A stretch of DNA of 29,776 nt from Bacillota bacterium. Its GTDB lineage: Bacteria; Bacillota; Clostridia; Oscillospirales; Ruminococcaceae. The position numbers and the translations under genes are program-made. Positions 16,426 through 24,041 of the stretch are shown in pieces; position 1 is the stretch's first letter, and every line of letters begins with the position of its first letter. Location of the stretch: the NCBI GenBank assembly GCA_023429685.1, contig JAEZDF010000109.1:1-29776 (forward strand), read 5' to 3'. Under the pieces are notes generated by a model. It worked only from the letters and a program-made list of their open reading frames with translations. It was not told the DNA's origin and ran no database searches.

Positions 16426-17592
16426 TTATAGACCCAGCGCCTCGTATGTCAGGTCGCGGATGGTCGGGTGAATCTTTACGTATACATCAATAAACATCAG
16501 GATATGCTGGGCGTAGAAGATGCCCAGTTTATTGTCGGGGTCAATCAGCGCATACGCACCCGCCGCGCCGTCCCAGCCAAACTCGCCGATGGGGCTTTTT
16601 GCGTTTGCGTTGTCTATCATGGTGCGAACGCCCAGACCGTAGCCATAGCCTACCTTGCCGCCGCGCTTAAAGTCTTCGAGCATCTCGTCGGTCAGATGGT
16701 TTTGGCGCATCAGGTCGATGCTCTCCTTGGTCAGGATGCGACTGCCGTTTTTACCTACGCCGTTGTTGCACATGGCGTCCACAAACGTCCCATAGGCATC
16801 CACCGTGCAGGCAATGCCCGCGCCACCACTCTCGTAGTTGCTGGTTAAGCGGTAGGTGTTGGTGCTTTCGGTGGGTTTAATCTCCTTAGAGGTAAAGCTG
16901 CCCGTATACTGTGCGGACAGACGTGCCATCTGCTGCTCGGTAGGGGCAAAGTGCATATCGGTTATCTCAAGCGGTGCAAAGATGTGTGTTTGCAGGTACT
17001 GCGAGAACTTCATGCCGCTAACTACCTCAACCACCGCGGCAAGCACGTCGTGAGACAGGCTGTAAACCCAATGGGTGCCCGGCTCGCACACCAACGGCAT
17101 CTTTGCGATGGCGCTTACCATCTCGCGTGTGGTGGCCCCGCCGTTTGTCTTTTCAGCAAGCTCTGTAATCTCTTTGGAACGGGTGTTGTACGAAAGCCCT
17201 GAACTCATAGTCAACAGGTTGTGAATCGTAATCTTGTTCTTGGCAGGCCCGAGCTTTGCATTTTCGGGAATCTGAAACATCGGTGGCTTTGGCATCTCGG
17301 TGAGAACCTGCATCTCGGCAAACTCGGGCAGGTAGGTGTCCAGCGTGTCGGTTAGCTTAATGCGCCCCGATTCTATAAGCTGCATCACGGCGGTGCAGGT
17401 AATGACCTTGGTAGCGGAATAGATGAAATACAGGTCGTCTGGTGAAACCGGCTTTGTGCGCGCGGTGTCCGAGAATCCGGCGCCGTGGCGGAACACGGTC
17501 TTGTGGTCGTGCATGATGATGCAGTCGCACGCGGGTACGCCAAACTCTTTTTCCAGCGAGTCTAGATAGCTTTGAAGCTTTTCAAATGACAT
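16426..17592 (-). CDS. Beta-lactamase-fold serine hydrolase (PF00144)
   Basis: This is a 388-residue serine hydrolase of the beta-lactamase/esterase family, without signal peptide. The catalytic SxxK is S59-A-T-K62 (FIYSATKVI), Tyr177 (HWVYSLSHDVLA) is the probable base, and the GWDGAAGAYALIDP stretch near the C-terminus takes the place of the KTG box. It is shorter than its downstream neighbour and lacks the C-terminal domain. AAAGGAT precedes ATG 17592. The leader (CACAGAAAGGAT then CG) nearly repeats the leader of the second gene (CACAGAAAGGAA then CG). The two proteins are only distantly similar, so this is a pair of family members rather than a recent duplication. Its role is probably ester removal from an imported compound. 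Confidence 0.88.
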   Translation of the reverse strand: MSFEKLQSYLDSLEKEFGVPACDCIIMHDHKTVFRHGAGFSDTARTKPVSPDDLYFIYSATKVITCTAVMQLIESGRIKLTDTLDTYLPEFAEMQVLTEMPKPPMFQIPENAKLGPAKNKITIHNLLTMSSGLSYNTRSKEITELAEKTNGGATTREMVSAIAKMPLVCEPGTHWVYSLSHDVLAAVVEVVSGMKFSQYLQTHIFAPLEITDMHFAPTEQQMARLSAQYTGSFTSKEIKPTESTNTYRLTSNYESGGAGIACTVDAYGTFVDAMCNNGVGKNGSRILTKESIDLMRQNHLTDEMLEDFKRGGKVGYGYGLGVRTMIDNANAKSPIGEFGWDGAAGAYALIDPDNKLGIFYAQHILMFIDVYVKIHPTIRDLTYEALGL

Positions 17593-17620
17593 TATTTCAC
17601 GATCCTTTCTGTGATTAAAG

Positions 17621-17742
17621 TCCCCTACTCATATCATAAAGAAATAGGGGTACAAGCACTTTTAAAAATGAGCGAAGTTGTTTCGTTTTTAATCAATTGT
17701 GCCCGGCAAGGCTGTACAGGGGGTGTATGAAGGTGCTTTAAT
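17621..17742. promoter_or_regulatory. Divergent promoter region with inverted repeats
   Basis: This 193-base gap serves the leftward hydrolases and the rightward deacetylase. CCCCTA (17622-17627) and TAGGGG (17645-17650) form a spaced inverted repeat around a minus-strand TATGAT-like -10. A bulged hairpin spans 17662-17692 (TTAAAAA with TTTTTAA). Rightward, an extended -10 TGCTTTAAT is at 17734-17742 without a clear -35. These boxes are weak and should be taken as candidates. Confidence 0.3.
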
Positions 17743-17785
17743 GAAGAAATAAACACCACCAATACACAAAACAGGAGGACTAACG

Positions 17786-18559
17786 ATGCTGCGGATTTTA
17801 TACCCCGAAGGCAAAAGCAAGGCGCTTACCTTTAGCTATGACGACGGGCAGGTTCACGACCGGCGACTGGTAGAGCTGTTTAACCGTTACGGGCTAAAGG
17901 GCACGTTTCATCTAAACTCGGGACGGCTGGGGCAGAAGGACTTTTTAAACCCCGAGGATGTACAGTCGCTGTATGCCGGCCATGAGGTTTCGTGCCACGG
18001 CGTAAAGCACCTGTTTTTAAACCAGATCTCACAGCCCGAGCTGGTACACGAGCTTTTAGAGGATCGCCGCGCGCTTGAACAGCTAAACGACGGCATTGTA
18101 ACGGGGCTTTCCTACGCGTTTGGCGTGTATAACGACGAGGTGGTAAAAACAGCCGAGATGCTTGGCATCGAATACGCCCGCACCATTGAGGATACCGGCA
18201 ACTTCTTTGTGCCTAACGATTTTATGCGCTGGCACCCCACCGCACACCACCAAAAGCTGATTGAAGACGAGAAGTTGATTGAGATGTTCTTAAACCCGCC
18301 CTTCTTTATGCGCCCCGAGCTGCTATACATCTGGGGGCACAGCTACGAGTTTGAGATGCGTAACAACTGGGGCGACATGGAGCGTCTGTGCGAGCGCCTT
18401 GCGGGGCACGACGACATCTGGTATACCACAAACCTCGACTACTGCCGTTATCGCAAGGCGGTGCAGTCGCTGGTGTACGACGTAGATCTTAACCGTGTAT
18501 ACAACCCCTCCGCCGTTAAGATTTGGGCGGAAAAGGACGGCGAAACTATCATCGTTTAA
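17786..18559 (+). CDS. Polysaccharide deacetylase-like protein (NodB fold)
   Basis: This is a metal-dependent carbohydrate esterase/deacetylase-family protein of 257 residues without signal peptide. The NodB motif 1 appears as TFSYDD with Asp19-Asp20, and motif 2 as SCHGVKH with metal-binding His71 and His75. The family keeps the catalytic Asp and the H-x3-H pair, as here. Being cytoplasmic, it is unlikely to act on the cell wall. Small intracellular NodB proteins of this kind occur in sugar-use loci and could remove N- or O-acetyl groups from imported sugars, which is inference. AGGAGG precedes ATG 17786. It is a single-gene unit between two leftward operons and is closed by a strong terminator. 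Confidence 0.85.
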   Translation: MLRILYPEGKSKALTFSYDDGQVHDRRLVELFNRYGLKGTFHLNSGRLGQKDFLNPEDVQSLYAGHEVSCHGVKHLFLNQISQPELVHELLEDRRALEQLNDGIVTGLSYAFGVYNDEVVKTAEMLGIEYARTIEDTGNFFVPNDFMRWHPTAHHQKLIEDEKLIEMFLNPPFFMRPELLYIWGHSYEFEMRNNWGDMERLCERLAGHDDIWYTTNLDYCRYRKAVQSLVYDVDLNRVYNPSAVKIWAEKDGETIIV

Positions 18560-18677
18560 TCCGGTAGCGTTCCGAAACAAGCTACTCGTTTTTAGCCCAC
18601 ACTGCAAACGCGTGCGACTTACTGCAGCCTAATAACGATAGGATTACCCGGCAATAAACACATACCCTCATAGACGA

Positions 18678-18723
18678 AAAGACGCTCCGCAGATCCCATA
18701 ACGGGCTACGGAGCGTCTTTGCT
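18678..18723. terminator. Bidirectional terminator between convergent genes
   Basis: A perfect 12-bp stem (AAAGACGCTCCG 18678-18689 with its complement 18709-18720) encloses a smaller CCC/GGG stem. It lies between the deacetylase stop and the stop of the leftward oxidoreductase and can serve both. Confidence 0.85.
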
Positions 18724-18749
18724 GTTTATTAGGAAAAGGATAGAATCAA

Positions 18750-19832
18750 CTAAGCTTCGAACGGCACAACCTGCCCGATACGGGCGGAGTCAAACACCGC
18801 TTCCATCAGCTTCATTACGCGCATGACCTGGGGTAGCGTGACAATCAGGTTCTCTTCCCCGTCTATGGCGGCCAGCACGTTGCGGTAGTAATCGCGGATA
18901 TCCGCCGATACCAGCGGCAGCGGCTCGGTGGCAATGGTGTCGTCGGTACGGGGCGCCATGGTCTTTGTAAGCCCCGCCGCGGTGCGGATAGGCACGGCGT
19001 CGTTTTTATCCCAGTTTGTAATGCGCACCACCTTGCCCGCATATCTCCAGTCTTCTATTACGGCGGTGCCGTCGCGGCTAAGCGCATACCAGCGGGGCAG
19101 CGACACAAAGTTGCTGGTGCCCACCTCGACTATAAACTTCAGTCCGCTTTCAAAGGTCAGCTCTACGGTAAAGCCGTCCTCTACCAGCTCGTTGGTGATG
19201 TTGGTAAACGTCGCGTACACGGTGCGCACCTTTTCGGGTATCATCATCAGTGCCTGATCGAGCAGATGTACGCCCCAGTCCAGCACCATGCCGCCGCCGC
19301 GCATCGGGTCTTGCCGCCAGTCTCCCGGTATTCCGCGGCAGCCCTGCACGCGGCTTTCAATGCGAAACATCTCGCCGAGTGTTTTTTCGTCATACAGCTT
19401 TTTTATTGTTAGAAAGTCCTCGTCCCAGCGGCGGTTTTGGTGCACGGTAAGTAGCCTGCCGCACTGCTTTGCGGCGTCGACCATCTTTGCAAACTCCGCA
19501 GAGCTTAGTGCCGCGGGTTTTTCGCACACCACGTGCTTGCCCGCCTGCAGCGCCTGTATCACCACCTGCTTGTGTGCGTCGTTTGGGGTGGCGCAGATCA
19601 CGAGTTCCACCTTGGGGTCGGCAAGCAGGTCGGTATAGCTATCGTAGGCATGCACGCCGACGCTTTTGGCAAACTGTTGCCGTTCTTCGCTGATGTCAAA
19701 GCAGCCCGCCAGCTGCAGGTGCTCAATCGGTCCGCAGTCGTGGTTGTTCCAGTTGCCCTGACCGCAGATTAGCTCGCGGTGCCAGTTGCCCATGCCGCCC
19801 AGCCCCACGATGGCGCAAGAATGGTCCTTCAT
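18750..19832 (-). CDS. Gfo/Idh/MocA family NAD(P)-dependent oxidoreductase
   Basis: This 360-residue oxidoreductase probably oxidises or reduces a sugar or cyclitol hydroxyl. The Rossmann motif is GLGGMG (residues 10-15), and the family's EKP motif is E104-K105-P106 (VVCEKPAALS). The Asp/His pair of the active site is in MVLDWGVHLLDQ. The start at 19832 is chosen because the AAGGAG lies eight bases upstream; an ATG six bases earlier sits too close to it. It is the second gene of an operon with the MATE transporter, with 41 bases between them. It is clearly more distant from the two other oxidoreductases in this window than those are from each other, so a different substrate is likely. Confidence 0.9.
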   Translation of the reverse strand: MKDHSCAIVGLGGMGNWHRELICGQGNWNNHDCGPIEHLQLAGCFDISEERQQFAKSVGVHAYDSYTDLLADPKVELVICATPNDAHKQVVIQALQAGKHVVCEKPAALSSAEFAKMVDAAKQCGRLLTVHQNRRWDEDFLTIKKLYDEKTLGEMFRIESRVQGCRGIPGDWRQDPMRGGGMVLDWGVHLLDQALMMIPEKVRTVYATFTNITNELVEDGFTVELTFESGLKFIVEVGTSNFVSLPRWYALSRDGTAVIEDWRYAGKVVRITNWDKNDAVPIRTAAGLTKTMAPRTDDTIATEPLPLVSADIRDYYRNVLAAIDGEENLIVTLPQVMRVMKLMEAVFDSARIGQVVPFEA

Positions 19833-19873
19833 GTTCATTTCTCCTTTGGCTGATGATTGGGTGAATGCTTTTA

Positions 19874-21244
19874 TTAGCACTCCGTTTGGGGAGCTGATTT
19901 AATCTTTTTAATCCATTTCATGCTCCGTAAGCGGAACACGCACCAGATTGCCTTAATAATGTGGTCAATGCGCAGGAACATATAGATCCAAAACGGGGGC
20001 AGATGCCAAACAAGCCCCGCCAGCGCACCCAGCGGAATCGAGACAACCCATAAGAAGATGATATCCGCCACCATCAAGAAGCGGGTGTCTCCGCCGCCGC
20101 GCAGTACGCCCTTGGTCAGCATGCTGTTGCTCGCCTGGAACACGACGATGATACAGATGGCGTCCATCAGCTGCTCGGTGAGCTTTGCGGTAGATGGCGA
20201 GACGTTGTAGGCACTGATGATAGGGGTTCTCACAAGGAAGATGACTCCGGCCGCGACACAGCCGATGATTAGGGCAAGCCAAAAGAAGGTGTAGCCCTGC
20301 CGCTGTGCATCCTCTTTGCGCCCCTCTCCCAGGGTTTGCCCGGTTACGATGCTGCCTGCAAACGCCAGTCCTTGTATGAATACGGAGCTCAGCTGCTGGG
20401 TTGCCATTGTAATCGCGTTGGCGGCGACAAACGCCGCGCCGACGTTCCCCATAATCATAGCGAGGGCGTTGGTGCCAAGCCCGAGCAGCCCGTCGCTGAT
20501 GAGCACCGGTATGGCAACTCGGATGTACTCCTTAACCAGGTCGCTGCAACGGTCAAACAGGTTCTTGATGCGAAAGCCTATCTGTTTATCCACAAAGAAG
20601 AAGTAGCCGCACACAATGAAAAGCTCGAACACACGCGCGATAACGGTGCCCAGCGCGGCACCCGCCGTGCCCATTTTGGGCGCGCCGAGCTTACCAAAGA
20701 TAAACGCGTAGTTACAAATTAGGTTAACAAACAACGCGCAGATAGACGATAAAAGTGGGATGCGAACCTGGTTAAAGCTGCGCATAATGTTGGTGGAAAC
20801 GAGCGTAAGCCCCATTAACAAAAAGGTAGGGGTGCTCCAGCGCAGGTACTGGACGCCTTCCGCGATGACATTTGCCTCCTTGCTGTACAAGGAGAGGATC
20901 TGCTCGGTAAAAAAGAAGTTTACCACGGTAAATAGCGAGGCAAAGATTAAAGCAAAGCGCAGGGCGATGGTGATGACCTTTTTCAGTGACACCGTGTCCT
21001 TGCAGCCCCAATAACGGGCGGTGAGCACCGAAGCACCCATGCCGATGCCCATGCAGCAGATCTGAAAAAAGGTGATAAACTGGTTGCCCAAGCTCGCCGC
21101 GGAAAGCGAAGTCTCGCCCACTGCGCCGAGCATAATGGTGTCGAGCATATTTACGCCGATGGTGATCATGCTTTGTGCCGAGATGGGCAGTGCGATGGCA
21201 AATGCCCGCTTGTAAAATTGTTTGTCCGTTTCTAAATACTTCAT
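19874..21244 (-). CDS. MATE family cation-coupled efflux transporter
   Basis: This is a 456-residue protein with about twelve hydrophobic segments, the standard MATE length. The N-terminal half has the family pattern ALPISAQSMITIGVNMLDTIMLGAVG (quoted in parts: ALPISAQ, then NMLDTIMLG), and the repeat in the second half includes VAIPVLISDGLLGLGTNA. MATE proteins export organic compounds in exchange for sodium or protons. The start at 21244 (MKYLETDKQF) has AAGGAA seven bases upstream; in-frame ATG and TTG codons further up have weaker sites. A perfect TTGACA -35 lies on the same strand about 90 bases upstream. Being first in an operon with an oxidoreductase, it might export a product or analogue of that enzyme's substrate. 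Confidence 0.93.
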   Translation of the reverse strand: MKYLETDKQFYKRAFAIALPISAQSMITIGVNMLDTIMLGAVGETSLSAASLGNQFITFFQICCMGIGMGASVLTARYWGCKDTVSLKKVITIALRFALIFASLFTVVNFFFTEQILSLYSKEANVIAEGVQYLRWSTPTFLLMGLTLVSTNIMRSFNQVRIPLLSSICALFVNLICNYAFIFGKLGAPKMGTAGAALGTVIARVFELFIVCGYFFFVDKQIGFRIKNLFDRCSDLVKEYIRVAIPVLISDGLLGLGTNALAMIMGNVGAAFVAANAITMATQQLSSVFIQGLAFAGSIVTGQTLGEGRKEDAQRQGYTFFWLALIIGCVAAGVIFLVRTPIISAYNVSPSTAKLTEQLMDAICIIVVFQASNSMLTKGVLRGGGDTRFLMVADIIFLWVVSIPLGALAGLVWHLPPFWIYMFLRIDHIIKAIWCVFRLRSMKWIKKIKSAPQTEC

Positions 21245-21308
21245 CCGTTTTTCCTTCATATTCTTATACCGCTGCCCGATGAACAATTCGTCAAATTAGA
21301 CTGCTTGC

Positions 21309-21336
21309 TTTATGGGTTCCCCCCAGATGATGTCAA
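21309..21336 (-). promoter_or_regulatory. Promoter of the MATE/oxidoreductase operon
   Basis: On the minus strand a perfect TTGACA (complement of 21331-21336) is followed after 16 bases by CATAAA (complement of 21309-21314). The cloverleaf repeats begin 25 bases further upstream, leaving the promoter intact. Confidence 0.5.
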
Positions 21337-21360
21337 CCCGGTTATCGGAGAGCGGTGTGA

Positions 21361-21452
21361 TATATACTCAACAAACTTCAAAACGAAACCGTTTTGAACC
21401 GCACGAAAAACCGTGCGGGGCCCACAAGTGTGGGCGATTTGTGGAGTCTATA
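21361..21452. repeat. Cloverleaf-forming palindromic element, copy 1
   Basis: A closing stem (21361-21375 with 21438-21452, 15 bp with two mismatches) holds three hairpins. They are a perfect 9-bp stem at 21377-21398, a perfect 7-bp stem at 21399-21418 and a 6-bp stem with a four-base loop at 21420-21435. The ends read TATA on both sides. It is homologous, in opposite orientation, to the element that follows, with which it shares TATA 21449-21452. It encodes no protein and sits in the 386-base gap between two leftward operons. Confidence 0.75.
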
Positions 21453-21534
21453 GTCAATAAACACGCCATCAGGCGTGCGGCAGGTAGTACCTGCCGCTTG
21501 AAAACAGGGACTGTTTTCAAGTTTATTGACTATA
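21449..21534. repeat. Cloverleaf-forming palindromic element, copy 2 (perfect)
   Basis: A perfect 13-bp closing stem (21449-21461 with 21522-21534, TATAGTCAATAAA ends) encloses three perfect hairpins that abut without any unpaired base. They are 6 bp at 21462-21477, 8 bp with a three-base loop at 21478-21496, and 11 bp with a three-base loop at 21497-21521. TATA termini would fit an IS630/mariner-like non-autonomous element with TA target sites, but no transposase is nearby and the family is not recognised. Confidence 0.8.
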
Positions 21535-21583
21535 CCATAGCGCACGGGGATTATATGCGCACGGGGTGGCTGCCCAAACAGAT

Positions 21584-21615
21584 ACCCCGCGCAGTGGCGT
21601 TAGCCGGCGCGGGGT
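21584..21615 (-). terminator. Probable terminator of the leftward oxidoreductase/isomerase operon
   Basis: A 9-bp GC stem (ACCCCGCGC 21584-21592 with 21607-21615) contains an inner GGC/GCC stem and begins 16 bases after the isomerase stop. On the minus strand it is followed by ATCTGTTT, a modest T tract. The rest of the gap at 21535-21583 holds only a 10-base direct repeat (GCGCACGGGG at 21540 and 21557). Confidence 0.5.
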
Positions 21616-21630
21616 GGCAGCACTCTTGGG

Positions 21631-22551
21631 TTAGATGACAAACTGCGTCAGGAACCGTTTAGAGAGCGCCAAAGAATCAAGCACCTTCTGCTTGTTCGCC
21701 TCAAACGCGCGGTCTTCTACCTCAATGCACGCATAGCCGTCATACCCGATGTCGGTGAGAGCCGAGACAAACCGTCCCCAGTCCACATCGCCGAGTCCCG
21801 GAAGCTTCGGGCTCATAAACTCAAGCGGGTATGCCATAATGCCCACGTCGTCGCGCTTATCGGGGTACAGCTTGATGTCCTTAAAATGTACGTGGAATAT
21901 CTTGTCCTTAAACTCGTACAGCGGCTTTGTGTAGTTGATGCCCTGCCACACAAAATGGCTGGGGTCGTAGTTGATGCCGAGATGGTCGCTGTTAAGCAAA
22001 GAGAACACCTTGCGCCACAAGGCGGGGGTCGTCATCAGGTTCTGCCCGCCCGGCCACTGGTCGGAGCCAAACAGCATCGGGCAGTTCTCTATCGCTATTT
22101 TTACGCCCTCCTGCTCGGCAAGCTGTAGAATCGGGGGCCAAACCTCCATAAGCAGTGTCAGGTTATCCTCCACCGTTTTGGTCTGGTCGCGTCCGATGAA
22201 CGTCGTAACCAGATTGATGCCAAGCCGTGCCGAAGCGCGTATTACGGTTTTTAGGTGCGCAACGGTCGCGTCACGCTTTTGCAGGTCGCCGTCCATGGTA
22301 TTTGGGTAAAAGGCAAGGGCCGAAATCTCGATGCCCTTCTCCTTTGCATACGCAAGTACATGGCGGGCATACGCATCGTCGGTGAGAACCCGATCCACGT
22401 CGATGTGGCTGACGCCGGCGTAGCGGCGTTCTGCCTTGCCCGACGGCCAGCAGGCTACCTCAACACACAAGAAGCCTTGCTCGGCCGCGGCGTCCATCAT
22501 CTCTTCATACGTCCACCCGTCGAGGATGGCGCTTACAAATCCTATCTTCAT
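21631..22551 (-). CDS. TIM-barrel sugar isomerase/epimerase (AP endonuclease 2-like, PF01261)
   Basis: This 306-residue metal-dependent enzyme has the xylose-isomerase-like TIM barrel. Probable metal ligands are spread along the chain in the usual order: Glu in IAIENCPM, Asp and His in INYDPSHFVWQG, His in FHVHFKDIK, and Glu in YACIEVED. Family members isomerise or epimerise keto-sugars or dehydrate inosose (IolE, IolI, tagatose 3-epimerase types). GGAGGG lies nine bases before ATG 22551. It follows the oxidoreductase at 22599-23702 by 47 bases in one operon. That is the IolG/IolE-like arrangement in which oxidation by a Gfo/Idh enzyme creates the ketone used by the TIM-barrel partner. Confidence 0.9.
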   Translation of the reverse strand: MKIGFVSAILDGWTYEEMMDAAAEQGFLCVEVACWPSGKAERRYAGVSHIDVDRVLTDDAYARHVLAYAKEKGIEISALAFYPNTMDGDLQKRDATVAHLKTVIRASARLGINLVTTFIGRDQTKTVEDNLTLLMEVWPPILQLAEQEGVKIAIENCPMLFGSDQWPGGQNLMTTPALWRKVFSLLNSDHLGINYDPSHFVWQGINYTKPLYEFKDKIFHVHFKDIKLYPDKRDDVGIMAYPLEFMSPKLPGLGDVDWGRFVSALTDIGYDGYACIEVEDRAFEANKQKVLDSLALSKRFLTQFVI

Positions 22552-22598
22552 TGCTTTATGCCCTCCTATATCTTGTTAGCGGGGACAGATGGTTGCTA

Positions 22599-23702
22599 TT
22601 ACTCAAATACAATCTCTTTGCCCTCTTCGGCAGAGCGGTAGATCGCCTCAAGGATCTGGGTGACGACATATGCCTGCTCGGGGCGCACAAGGGGCTGGGT
22701 ATCGTTTATAATGCACTCGAGCCACTGGCGGTTTTCCTGTGTGCCGGGGTCGCCCGCGCTGCCCTCAAAGTAGGCGACGCCGCCACCCGCCGAGATGCGC
22801 TCCTCGGTCAGCTGACCGTTGTGCCCGCGGTTGATGACTAGCTCGTCCTTGGGGTAGCTCATGCCCGAATAGATCTCGCCACCCGCCTTGGTTCCGCACA
22901 GGGTGGTGGAAGCCTCGCGGCTTTCAAGCACGTTAAGCGCCCACGATGCCTCGAGCATAATGGTAGCGCCGTTTTTCATATGAATCATGCCAAACGCCGA
23001 GTCTTCTACCTCATAGGTTTCCGGGTTCCATGGGCCAAACGCGTTGCCCTCGGTCGCCTGGGCAAGACCGCCCAGCTTGTAGTACACAGAGCCGGATACA
23101 CTGGCGGGCTCGTAGTTATCCATGCACCACAGCGTCATATCCAGCGCGTGGGTGCCAATGTCAATCAGTGGACCGCCGCCCTGCAGCGACTTATCGGGGA
23201 ACACGCCCCAGGTGGGTACAGCTCTGCGGCGAACCGCGTGCGCCTTGGCAAGGTATATCTCGCCCAGCTCGCCCTTTTCGCACGCCGTATGCAGCATCTG
23301 CACATCGGGGCGAAGGCGGTTCTGGTAGCCGATGGTGAACTTCTTGCCGCTCTTTTTCCACGCGGCGAGCATCTTGTTTGCGTCCTCGGTGTTGTGTGCC
23401 ATGGGCTTTTCGCACATCACGTGCTTGCCTGCTTCAAACGCCGCTACCGTGATAGGGCAGTGGGTGACGTTGGGCGTAAGCACATGCACCACGTCGATTG
23501 ATTTGTCCTCGAGCAGCTTTTTGTAGTCGGTGTACACCTTTGCGTCCGCTGTGCCGTACTCCTGTGCAGCCTTTTCGGCGCGCTCGGGCTTAATATCGCA
23601 AAATGCCACAAGCTCGCACAGGTCCGCGTTGTTCTTCAGCGAGGGCAGGTGCTTGCCGTTTGCGATGCCGCCGCAGCCGACGATACCGATTTTAAGTTTC
23701 AT
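22599..23702 (-). CDS. Gfo/Idh/MocA family NAD(P)-dependent oxidoreductase (paralogue of 25280-26380)
   Basis: This 367-residue sugar/cyclitol dehydrogenase has the Rossmann motif GCGGIA (residues 9-14), EKP at 98-100 (VMCEKPMA), and active-site Asp and His in GPLIDIGTHALD. AGGAG lies ten bases before ATG 23702. It is first in an operon with a TIM-barrel isomerase. It shares long blocks with the oxidoreductase at 25280-26380: KVYTDY(K/R)KLLEDKSID, HVLTPNV, AGKHVMCEKPMA, IPTWGVF or VPTWGVF, QGGGPLIDI. The two are therefore paralogues on either side of the divergent esterase promoter. They are likely to act on related hydroxyls or to run in opposite directions in one pathway. Confidence 0.92.
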   Translation of the reverse strand: MKLKIGIVGCGGIANGKHLPSLKNNADLCELVAFCDIKPERAEKAAQEYGTADAKVYTDYKKLLEDKSIDVVHVLTPNVTHCPITVAAFEAGKHVMCEKPMAHNTEDANKMLAAWKKSGKKFTIGYQNRLRPDVQMLHTACEKGELGEIYLAKAHAVRRRAVPTWGVFPDKSLQGGGPLIDIGTHALDMTLWCMDNYEPASVSGSVYYKLGGLAQATEGNAFGPWNPETYEVEDSAFGMIHMKNGATIMLEASWALNVLESREASTTLCGTKAGGEIYSGMSYPKDELVINRGHNGQLTEERISAGGGVAYFEGSAGDPGTQENRQWLECIINDTQPLVRPEQAYVVTQILEAIYRSAEEGKEIVFE

Positions 23703-24041
23703 TTATAAACATCTCCTTACTAATAATGAACAAAAGAAAATTGCTTCACAGCCATACTTACAAAGGATGTCTGAAAAGCGAGGGGAAACGACAATAAACC
23801 TTTACAACTACCATTTTACCGCCAATACCCTACAGACGCATTTAAACTAACGCAAAATTTTTTTGATAATGTATGCTGTCGCGCCGCTTACGGCAGCCAT
23901 CGCCTTACTGGCGGCTGCCGCAAGCGGCGGGTGTTGAACATAATTAAAAGATTTCCGTTCTTTTTTGCAAGAAGCCAAACAGCTGCAATGTTATGATTAA
24001 ACTAAAATAGATATAGAAGAACGAGCAAAGGAGGTCTCTTT
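23703..24041. promoter_or_regulatory. Divergent intergenic region with a candidate rightward promoter
   Basis: This 339-base gap separates two divergent operons. For the rightward esterase, an extended -10 (TGTTATGAT, 23989-23997) is present without a clear -35, hinting at activator dependence. For the leftward oxidoreductase, only weak boxes are seen (for example a minus-strand TAAAAT about 110 bases upstream of its start). A GC-rich palindrome sits at 23882-23929. No credible small gene was found. Confidence 0.4.
23882..23929. repeat. GC-rich extragenic palindrome
   Basis: The arms CGCCGCTT/AAGCGGCG and CGGCAGC/GCTGCCG are separated by one A-C mismatch. They continue through a three-base bulge into CGCC/GGCG with a TTACT loop, for about 19 paired bases in all. 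No T tract follows on either strand closely enough for a classic terminator. It lies between divergent genes, where a terminator is not expected. Confidence 0.6.

Noticed and set aside
21380..21396. LacI/CcpA-type operator (AAAACG then AAAC then CGTTTT)
   Set aside because: The symmetry is fully explained by the first hairpin of the cloverleaf, and the other copy keeps the pairing but not this sequence.
21449..21534. Cloverleaf as a tRNA gene
   Set aside because: The size and four-way shape are tRNA-like, but the T-loop and D-loop consensus, the seven-base anticodon loop and an acceptor stem of seven pairs are all missing; the loops have only three or four bases.
21312..21638. Rightward open frame of 108 codons across the repeats
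   Set aside because: It runs through both cloverleaf elements, has no ribosome site and no recognisable protein character.
23530..23850. Rightward small gene reaching into the divergent intergenic region
   Set aside because: It overlaps the start of the leftward oxidoreductase by most of its length and has no ribosome site or family resemblance.
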